A DNA stretch of 39,223 nt from an uncultured Clostridia bacterium (GTDB lineage: Bacteria; Bacillota; Clostridia; Christensenellales; Aristaeellaceae), in NCBI GenBank assembly GCA_934647235.1, contig CAKUFG010000027.1, positions 1 through 39,223 of the forward strand, given 5' to 3'. Numbering within the stretch: position 1 is the first letter of the stretch; each line of letters opens with the position of its first letter. The position numbers and the translations under genes were made by a program. The notes beneath the pieces are model-generated. The model made no database searches, was not told the origin of the DNA, and worked only from the letters and a program-made list of their open reading frames with translations. Of the stretch, positions 25,104 to 31,178 are shown piece after piece.

Positions 25104-26330
25104 TTAGCAGCGAATCAGCGCGTCGTACAGCGCGCGGGCCGCCCTTTGCCAGCCGTCGGGCGGCAAAATCAATAAAAGCGCGCCTTCCTCCCGGCAAAGC
25201 ATAGCGGGCTGCGCGCCCAGGCTGAACAGGATATCCAATACCCGCGCGGCCAGCCCTGGGCTGTCCGGGCCGATCACCCCCAGTGCTGCGCAGGGAGCCG
25301 TGCTGGCTACGTGCGGCAGGGCGGGAAGGGATGCGTCGGCAGGCACGGCCATGCGGATTTCGCCGGGCGACAGGACGGCGGTCAGCGGCGCAGGCAGGGA
25401 ATCGGGCACGTGCCGGGGCGCGTCCGCCTCCAGCGGCAGGCGGCAGGTAATCAGCCGCAGGTCGCCGCGCCCGGCAATCAGATAGCCGCGCGCCTGCCCC
25501 GCAGGCAGGGTATCGGCAATCACCGTGCCCGGCGCGTCCGGGGCAAAGGTGCTGCGCACATGGGTGGGAATGCCCGCCCGGCGCGCGGGCGCGATGGCCT
25601 GCGCGTGCACCACCCCTGCGCCCAGGCGCGAAAGGAGCTTGAGCTCCCGATAGGTCAGAAAGGGCACGGGCGCGGCCTCGGGGATGAGCCTGGGATCGGC
25701 GCGCAGCACGCCGGGCACATCAGTCCAGTTTTCGTAAGCTTCGGCGTTGACGGCCTGTGCGGCCAGCGCGCCGGTGATATCCCCGCCGCCGCGGGAAAAG
25801 GTGAAGATTTCGCCGTTGGCCGCGGCCCCGTAAAAGCCGGGCAGCACGGCGCAGGGCAGGCTGCGCAGACGGCCGGCCAGCAGCGTCTGCGTGGCGGATG
25901 CATCCAGCGCGCCGCCGGGGCCAAAGCGTACCACCTCCGCCGCGTCCACAAAGGGCCAATTCAGATATCGCGCCATCAGCTGCGCGCACAGGCGCTCGCC
26001 CAGGCTGGCCGCGCGGGCGGGCGAGGCATGGCGCAGGGCGGCGCGTGCTTCATCCAGCAGCGGGCCGATACCGCGCAGCCCCAGCCCCTGGGCGATTTCC
26101 AGATAGCGCCCGGCCACACGGTCAAACAGCGCGGAAAACCCGCGCCCCTGCGCGGCGGCGCTTTGGCAGGCATAGAGCAGATCGGTCAGCTTTTCATCCT
26201 GCGGATTGCGCCGGCCGGGGGCGGATACCACAACGCAGCGGCGACGGGAATCGGCGGCTAAGATGGCCGCCGCCTTTTGAAAATTTGCGGAGCAGGACAG
26301 CGAGGAGCCGCCAAATTTGCATGTCAGCAC
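25104..26330 (-). CDS. lysC: Aspartate kinase
   Basis: 408-residue monofunctional aspartokinase, phosphorylating aspartate for lysine, threonine and methionine synthesis. The N-terminal KFGGSSLSC carries the family KFGGSS, followed by VVVSAPGRR, TFSRGGGDITGALAA and the ENWTDVPGVLRADPRLIP stretch in the amino-acid kinase domain. The C-terminal part (about 285-405) has the size of two ACT domains but is poorly conserved by eye. The start is GTG 26330, chosen because it begins just before KFGGSS and has GGGAGG 9 bp upstream, in line with the promoter at 26354-26382. It heads the operon with aroB-aroA-aroC-fusion, an unusual pairing of aspartate- and aromatic-pathway genes. Confidence 0.93.
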   Translation of the reverse strand: MLTCKFGGSSLSCSANFQKAAAILAADSRRRCVVVSAPGRRNPQDEKLTDLLYACQSAAAQGRGFSALFDRVAGRYLEIAQGLGLRGIGPLLDEARAALRHASPARAASLGERLCAQLMARYLNWPFVDAAEVVRFGPGGALDASATQTLLAGRLRSLPCAVLPGFYGAAANGEIFTFSRGGGDITGALAAQAVNAEAYENWTDVPGVLRADPRLIPEAAPVPFLTYRELKLLSRLGAGVVHAQAIAPARRAGIPTHVRSTFAPDAPGTVIADTLPAGQARGYLIAGRGDLRLITCRLPLEADAPRHVPDSLPAPLTAVLSPGEIRMAVPADASLPALPHVASTAPCAALGVIGPDSPGLAARVLDILFSLGAQPAMLCREEGALLLILPPDGWQRAARALYDALIRC

Positions 26331-26353
26331 GCCGTCTATCCTCCCATCATGAT

Positions 26354-26382
26354 ATTGTAGCGAAGTTATCCCGCACTGTCAA
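26354..26382 (-). promoter_or_regulatory. Promoter of the lysC-aro operon
   Basis: On the minus strand: TTGACA (26377-26382), 17-bp spacer, TACAAT (26354-26359). Near-perfect sigma-A promoter, about 24 bp before the lysC GTG, so the leader is short and leaves no room for a riboswitch or T-box. Confidence 0.85.
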
Positions 26383-26402
26383 CGATGGGCGGCGGCTTCG
26401 CC

Positions 26403-26431
26403 TTTACATTTTTCCCGTTTTTCCATATAAT
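26403..26431 (+). promoter_or_regulatory. Promoter of the DUF5665-lspA-rluD operon
   Basis: TTTACA (26403-26408), 17-bp spacer, TATAAT (26426-26431). It is divergent from the lysC promoter, with 20 bp between the two -35 boxes. Confidence 0.85.
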
Positions 26432-26476
26432 AAAAGCGGCGCTTGCGGGCATCCTGTAATAAGGGGCCGGAATGAT

Positions 26477-26725
26477 ATGGAAATGCTGCTGCAAGCGATA
26501 CTGACCCTGCTGGGCCGGATAGAGGAAAATCAGCGCGACCGCCGGGGCCGCCTGCGCGACGCCTTTTGGCTGGGCGTGCTGCGCGGCGTGGGCAGCCTGC
26601 TGGGCTTTGCTGTGGCGGGCACAGCGCTGGTGTATATTCTGCAATATCTTGCCGAGCGCAATCTGCCCGTGATCAGCGATTTCCTGGCCAGGGTGGTTAC
26701 AATGGTGCAAATGAGGCTGCAATGA
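26477..26725 (+). CDS. Small membrane protein, DUF5665-like
   Basis: 82 residues: a charged N-terminal part (LLGRIEENQRDRRGRLRDAF) followed by a hydrophobic segment (SLLGFAVAGTALVYILQYLA) and an amphipathic end. The pattern FWLGVLRGVGSLLG and LPVISDFL resembles DUF5665, small Firmicutes membrane proteins of unknown function. The start is ATG 26477 behind GGGGCCGG, a weak ribosome site; ATG 26483, two codons on, is an alternative. First gene behind a strong promoter; its stop overlaps the lspA start by ATGA. Confidence 0.8.
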   Translation: MEMLLQAILTLLGRIEENQRDRRGRLRDAFWLGVLRGVGSLLGFAVAGTALVYILQYLAERNLPVISDFLARVVTMVQMRLQ

Positions 26726-27168
26726 AAAAAAGCTTATGGATCGCCGCGCTGGCGGCGCTGATCGACCGCGCGGCCAAGCTTGCCTGGGCGGCGGCGGATT
26801 TTGTGCTGATTCCCGGCGTATTGGGCGTGCGCGGCACGCGCAACACGGGCATGGCCTTTGGCATGCTGGGCGGGCAGCCCTATCTGCTGGCCGCGCTGAC
26901 GGCGGGCGTGATGATCGCGCTGTTTGTATATCTGCGCAAAAAGCGCCTGCCCGGCTATGCCTGGGCGGGCTTTGGCTTGATATTGGGCGGCGCGGCGGGC
27001 AACCTGTTTGACCGCCTGGCCTACGGGTATGTGATCGATATGCTGGAGCCGCTGTTCGCGCGCCTGTTTGTGTTTAACCCCGCCGACGCGGCGGTGGTGT
27101 GCGGCGCGGTGCTGCTGGGCGTTTATTTGCTGTTTGGAAAGGAAGATACCCCCGATGAGCGTGCTTGA
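26722..27168 (+). CDS. lspA: Signal peptidase II (lipoprotein signal peptidase)
   Basis: 148-residue membrane aspartyl protease removing signal peptides from diacylated prolipoproteins such as GerKC. Four hydrophobic segments and all family signatures: DRAAKLAW near the N-terminus, RNTGMAFGML, GGAAGNLFDRL with one catalytic Asp and FNPADAAV with the second. Length is typical. The start overlaps the upstream small membrane gene (ATGA) and the end overlaps rluD by 14 bp, a common lspA-rluD arrangement. Confidence 0.96.
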   Translation: MKKSLWIAALAALIDRAAKLAWAAADFVLIPGVLGVRGTRNTGMAFGMLGGQPYLLAALTAGVMIALFVYLRKKRLPGYAWAGFGLILGGAAGNLFDRLAYGYVIDMLEPLFARLFVFNPADAAVVCGAVLLGVYLLFGKEDTPDERA

Positions 27169-28042
27169 ATATACGGCGGACGGCTCGCGCCTGGATGTGC
27201 TGCTGAGCCAGGATGGGGCGCTGTCGCGCTCCCGTGCGGCGGAATTGATCAAGAGCGGCGCAGTAACGATAGACGGCCGCGCGGAGGGCAAGCCTTCCGC
27301 CAGGCCCGCGCCCGGCGCGCTGGTGCGCGTGGAGGTGCCCGAGCCGCGCCCTGCCCAGGCCGAGGCGCAGGATATCCCGCTGAAAATCCTTTATCAGGAT
27401 GCGCACCTGGCTGTGGTGGTCAAGCCCTGCGGCATGGTGGTTCACCCGGCGGCGGGCAACCCGGACGGCACGCTGGTCAACGCCCTGCTGTACCATCTGG
27501 ATCAGCTCAGCGGCATCGGGGGCGAATTGCGGCCGGGGATCGTGCACCGGCTGGATAAGGACACCAGCGGTCTTTTGCTGGTGGCCAAGGATGATGAGAC
27601 GCATCAGGCGCTGTCGGCGCAATTGAGCGCGCGGCAGATGGAAAAGCACTATTACGCCGTGGTGGCCGGGGTGATGAAGGAGCGCGCGGGCGTGATCGAC
27701 GCGCCGATTGGCCGCAGCCATGCCGACCGCAAAAAGATGGCCATCGACCCGAACGGCCGGCCCTCGCGCACGGAATGGCAGGTGGTACGGCAGGACGCCG
27801 ACCGCGCGCTGCTGGATGTGCATCTGATTACGGGCCGCACGCATCAGATCCGCGTGCACATGGCCTCCATCCATCATCCGGTGCTGGGCGATCCCATCTA
27901 CGGCGCCAAGGGTCTGCCCAAGGCTCCCCGGCTGATGCTGCACGCCTATTCTCTGTCCTTCACGCACCCCGCCACGGGCGAGCGGATGCGCTTTATCGCC
28001 CCGCCTGACGCCTGCTTTCATGTGCCGGACGACCCGGCATAA
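27155..28042 (+). CDS. rluD: RluA/RluD-family 23S rRNA pseudouridine synthase
   Basis: 295 residues. An N-terminal S4 RNA-binding domain (about 10-65, SRSRAAELIKSGAVTIDG) precedes a catalytic domain with HRLDKDTSGLLLVAK, where Asp134 is the catalytic residue. GRTHQIRVHMA near the C-terminus is also diagnostic. It converts uridines in large-subunit rRNA; RluD-type is favoured by the S4 domain and lspA linkage, but the exact target is not certain. ATG 27155 is inside lspA's end; the open frame from 27068 upstream lies within lspA and is not protein-like. Confidence 0.93.
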   Translation: MSVLEYTADGSRLDVLLSQDGALSRSRAAELIKSGAVTIDGRAEGKPSARPAPGALVRVEVPEPRPAQAEAQDIPLKILYQDAHLAVVVKPCGMVVHPAAGNPDGTLVNALLYHLDQLSGIGGELRPGIVHRLDKDTSGLLLVAKDDETHQALSAQLSARQMEKHYYAVVAGVMKERAGVIDAPIGRSHADRKKMAIDPNGRPSRTEWQVVRQDADRALLDVHLITGRTHQIRVHMASIHHPVLGDPIYGAKGLPKAPRLMLHAYSLSFTHPATGERMRFIAPPDACFHVPDDPA

Positions 28043-28075
28043 TCCGCCCGGCGGCTTTCCTTTTGCGGCATGATA

Positions 28076-28084
28076 TGCTATAAT
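28076..28084 (+). promoter_or_regulatory. Extended -10 promoter element before the deacetylase gene
   Basis: TGCTATAAT: perfect -10 with the TG extension. The -35 at the expected distance (TTTCCT, 28056-28061) is weak, as is common with extended -10 promoters. It lies 29 bp before the gene. Confidence 0.7.
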
Positions 28085-28113
28085 CAAGGGCAATACAAAG
28101 GAGGACTGACCCC

Positions 28114-29406
28114 ATGAAACGAATGATGCTGATCGCCCTGCTGCTGCTTGCGCTGCTGATTCCCTCCGCGCTGGCGGACGCGCAGCCGCGCGTATCCTTT
28201 ACTGCGGAGCAGCTTACGGCGCAAAGCGGCGATACGGTGCAGCTGACCCTGACGGCGGACGTTGCCCCCAGCCAGGATATCACCGTTACCATCGCCGATT
28301 CGCGCGATAACCGCTATCCCGTCACGCTGCGCCAGGGCGAAACGCAGGCCGTACTGGAGGTAACGACGGAGCGCTCCAGCTATAAAAAGCGCTTTGAATA
28401 CACCATTCAGCCCAGCCTTGCCTACCAGCGCGGCACGGCGCGCACCGTTACGGTAACGTACGCGGGTGCGATGATGGCGCAGTTCAACCGCGAAATGCAG
28501 CAAACCTACCTGGGCGAAACGCTCAATATCGGCTTTATGGTGACCGGCGCATCGGCTGAAAACAAGGGGCAGATCATCTATCTGCGCGATCAGAACGGCA
28601 AAACCCTGGCCGAGGTGCCCTATACCGGCCGGGACCAGTATACCGTATCCCTGCAGATGGATGCGGACTGGCGGCCCATGAAAACGCTTTCGCTGCATGT
28701 GGGGCAGGATGCTCCCGCCGACAGCAGGCAAATGGTGTTTGTCGGCGACCTGAGCGAAATCTCCATCGTGGGCGTGCGGCGCGACGACAACAAAATTTCC
28801 TTTACCATGGACTGCGGCTCGCGCAGCAACTATGCCCAGACCGTCCTGGACATTCTGGACAAATACAACGTAAAGATCACGTTCTTCGTAACGGGCGATT
28901 TTGCCAGATCGCACCCCGAAATCGTGCAGGAGTTTGTGGCCCGCGGCCATGAGATCGGCAACCACTCCTATCATCACGAGCATCTGCTGCGCGCCGATAC
29001 CGCGACAATCTGGAATGAGGTGGCCCCGGTCAACGATATGCTCAAGCAGATCACCGGCGTGCTGCCCACGCTGTACCGTCCGCCCTACGGCGACAGCCAC
29101 GAGCGCATCCGCGCGGTGGTGGAGGGCGCGGGGCTGAAGGTGATCCGCTGGTCGCATACGCTCCGGGATTCGGACGACGCCAGGCAGGATTCCAGCCGCA
29201 GCTATTTCTTTGCCACCCAGGATATCGTGCCCGGCAGCATCCTGCTGAGCCACCTGGACAGCAAGGCCACGGTTGAGGCGCTGCCCGACATTCTGCAATG
29301 GTATCAGGATAACGGCTTTGAGGTGGTGCCGGTATCCGAGCTTCTGCTGCAGGGCGACGTAACCGTGGACAGCGAGGGCTATCAGGTGTACCGCCAGCAG
29401 CAATAA
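28114..29406 (+). CDS. Exported polysaccharide deacetylase (NodB fold)
   Basis: 430 residues. Signal peptide MKRMMLIALL ending SALA near residue 21, then an approximately 200-residue beta-rich region of unknown type, then a NodB domain (about 228-410). NodB motifs: TMDCG (Asp233 kept, the usual second Asp replaced by Cys234), NHSYHH (His284/His288 as HxxxH), RPPYG (322-326) and LLSHLD (His380). It is likely to deacetylate peptidoglycan or another surface N-acetyl sugar outside the cell. TxDCG is seen in one large Firmicutes clade, where the Cys position differs from classical metal-binding TFDDG, so metal dependence may differ. AAAGGAGG precedes ATG 28114. A single-gene unit with its own promoter; a hairpin follows. 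Confidence 0.88.
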   Translation: MKRMMLIALLLLALLIPSALADAQPRVSFTAEQLTAQSGDTVQLTLTADVAPSQDITVTIADSRDNRYPVTLRQGETQAVLEVTTERSSYKKRFEYTIQPSLAYQRGTARTVTVTYAGAMMAQFNREMQQTYLGETLNIGFMVTGASAENKGQIIYLRDQNGKTLAEVPYTGRDQYTVSLQMDADWRPMKTLSLHVGQDAPADSRQMVFVGDLSEISIVGVRRDDNKISFTMDCGSRSNYAQTVLDILDKYNVKITFFVTGDFARSHPEIVQEFVARGHEIGNHSYHHEHLLRADTATIWNEVAPVNDMLKQITGVLPTLYRPPYGDSHERIRAVVEGAGLKVIRWSHTLRDSDDARQDSSRSYFFATQDIVPGSILLSHLDSKATVEALPDILQWYQDNGFEVVPVSELLLQGDVTVDSEGYQVYRQQQ

Positions 29407-29425
29407 CGGCCTTTCATCAGACGCA

Positions 29426-29465
29426 GAACCGCGCCGGAGGATGCATCCCCCGGCGCGGTTCTTAT
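29426..29465 (+). terminator. Strong GC hairpin between convergent genes, weak T tract
   Basis: GAACCGCGCCGG (29426-29437) pairs with CCGGCGCGGTTC (29450-29461). Only a short T-containing tail follows, so it is a possible rather than certain terminator for the deacetylase gene. Confidence 0.5.
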
Positions 29466-29474
29466 GTGATAGGC

Positions 29475-30242
29475 TTAATACTCGTAATAGTTCAATCTGG
29501 TTACGCCCTCGTCTCTGTCATAGCGGATGACCATCTGCGTGCCCGGATAATGCCCGTCAATCAACTGCTCGCCCTTCAGCTGGGTTGTGAAGATATAGCC
29601 GTTGTCATATAGCTTCGCCTCAAAGTCGACGGCCTTTATGCCGGATTCCGGGAAAGCGCTTTCCAGCCAAACGTCCAGGCCGTCCTGCGCTTCCTCCAGC
29701 GTAACCATCGGCCGGAGCAGATTGCAGTCTGCCTGATACAGCGTGCCGTCCTTCTGCCAGGTAAGCGCCCAGCGGCGGAAGCCGTACAGCTCGTCGCTCG
29801 AGTAAAAATACGCATAGGTGATGCCCGTTTCCAGCTGCACTTCATGCGCATCGTAAAAGGTCATGTTTTGAATACTTACATTGGAATAGCGCGGGGCGAC
29901 CTGCGTGGACAGCCCGAAATCCGAACGTCCTGCAAAGGGCTGCAATTCGCTGCCGGATACCTCCGGGGAAGGCGCGTCTTCATCGCAGCGAACGGTCCAG
30001 AGATGTACGCTTCCATCCTCCGCAACGCCGATCAGGCTTTTTACGTTTCCTTTTTCCAGCATCCCGTACAGCCGATAGCCGTCGAATACGGTTTTCCCGC
30101 ATTCATTCTGAATGGCCGTCACCGCGTCGATGCGCGGCGAAACGGTTTTCCTTGTCGTTTCGGCTGTCGTATCAGCCATTGCCGTCGCTGCGCCGCACAG
30201 CAGCAAAGCAGCCAGCAGTAACGCAAGCACTCTCTTCATCAT
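29475..30242 (-). CDS. Exported protein of unknown function
   Basis: 255 residues with a clear signal peptide (MMKRVLALLLAALLLCGAAT, cleavage near AMAD, about residue 24) and no further membrane segment or lipobox. The mature region is acidic, has two cysteines (in NECGKT and DCNLLRP), and is rich in beta-prone stretches such as YRLYGMLEKGNVKSLIGVAE and GYIFTTQLKGEQL. I do not recognise a family. Two ATGs at 30242 and 30239 are adjacent; AAAGGG lies about 10 bp upstream. It is convergent with the deacetylase gene, on its own promoter. Confidence 0.8.
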   Translation of the reverse strand: MMKRVLALLLAALLLCGAATAMADTTAETTRKTVSPRIDAVTAIQNECGKTVFDGYRLYGMLEKGNVKSLIGVAEDGSVHLWTVRCDEDAPSPEVSGSELQPFAGRSDFGLSTQVAPRYSNVSIQNMTFYDAHEVQLETGITYAYFYSSDELYGFRRWALTWQKDGTLYQADCNLLRPMVTLEEAQDGLDVWLESAFPESGIKAVDFEAKLYDNGYIFTTQLKGEQLIDGHYPGTQMVIRYDRDEGVTRLNYYEY

Positions 30243-30324
30243 CGCTTATTTCCCTTTCTTGGTTGTCGGTCGTTCATGCAATTGTTTTCAGCCATTTCAA
30301 GATATTCCATGGATTTAATTTTAC

Positions 30325-30351
30325 ATTATCATACCAGGCAAGGTTTGTCAA
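30325..30351 (-). promoter_or_regulatory. Probable promoter of the exported unknown protein gene
   Basis: On the minus strand: TTGACA (30346-30351) and GATAAT (30325-30330) with a 15-bp spacer, which is short. A TAATGT at 17 bp is an alternative -10. The leader would be about 75 nt. Confidence 0.5.
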
Positions 30352-30394
30352 CGGCTTTTCCGTGCTTTGTTATATTTGCCCGGCACGCTTTCCC

Positions 30395-30423
30395 TTGCCC
30401 TGCGCGATGGAAGCGTGTATAAT
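30395..30423 (+). promoter_or_regulatory. Promoter of the TVP38-GTPase unit
   Basis: TTGCCC (30395-30400), 17-bp spacer, TATAAT (30418-30423), 57 bp before the start of the TVP38-family gene. Strong -10, moderate -35. Confidence 0.65.
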
Positions 30424-30479
30424 AAAAAATGGGAAAATTTCGTTCCCGCTTCTGAATCCATTATCAAAGGAAGTCCATC

Positions 30480-31178
30480 ATGACTGAACGACATAAGAAG
30501 GCGCTTTATGCCGCCGCTATTGCTATTTTTATCCTTTTTACGCTGGCTGTATCCTGGTTTGTGGGGCGGCCGCTGATTCGCTTTGTGCGCCAGCCGGAGC
30601 AGTTCCGCGCCTGGGTGCAGGGGCACGGACTGCTGGGTCAGCTGGCCTTTTTAGGCATGACGGTGCTGCAGATTGTGGTTGCCATCATCCCCGGCGAGCC
30701 GCTGGAGCTGGGGGCGGGCTATGCCTTTGGCTTCTGGCGCGGCACGCTGCTGTGCGAAATCGGCATCCTGCTGGGCGGGCTGCTGGTGTTCCTGTTTGTC
30801 AGGCGCTTTGGCATAAAGGCCGTGGAGGTGTTTTTCCCGCGCGAGAAAATCGAATCGCTGCGCTTTCTCCACAATGAAAAAAGGCTGGCGCTGTGGGTGT
30901 TCATCCTGTTTTTCATCCCCGGCACGCCCAAGGATATCATGACCTACATCGTGCCGCTGACCCCGATGAAGCTGAGCACCTTCCTTTTGCTGTCCACCGT
31001 GGCGCGCCTGCCATCGGTGGTCACCTCCACCATCGGCGGCAATGCGCTGGGCACGGGCAAGCTGACCTTCGCGCTGATCGTCTTTGGCGCAACGGCGCTC
31101 ATCAGCGCGCTGGGCATTCTGATTTATCGCCGCATCTGCAAGCGCAGTGAAGTCCGGCAGAAGGAGGATCAGGCATGA
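30480..31178 (+). CDS. TVP38/TMEM64-family membrane protein (VTT domain)
   Basis: 232-residue polytopic membrane protein. About five hydrophobic segments with the VTT/DedA-like signature: IPGEPLELGAGYAFGFWRG, a long glycine-rich segment LLGGLLVFLFVRRFG and then FIPGTPKDIMTYIVPLTPM. Family members are implicated in lipid scrambling or membrane homeostasis; in this species the role is unknown. AAAGGAAG precedes ATG 30480. The stop overlaps the start of the GTPase-nuclease gene by ATGA (31175-31178), so the two are translationally coupled, and a functional link between membrane and ribosome protection would be speculative. Confidence 0.88.
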   Translation: MTERHKKALYAAAIAIFILFTLAVSWFVGRPLIRFVRQPEQFRAWVQGHGLLGQLAFLGMTVLQIVVAIIPGEPLELGAGYAFGFWRGTLLCEIGILLGGLLVFLFVRRFGIKAVEVFFPREKIESLRFLHNEKRLALWVFILFFIPGTPKDIMTYIVPLTPMKLSTFLLLSTVARLPSVVTSTIGGNALGTGKLTFALIVFGATALISALGILIYRRICKRSEVRQKEDQA

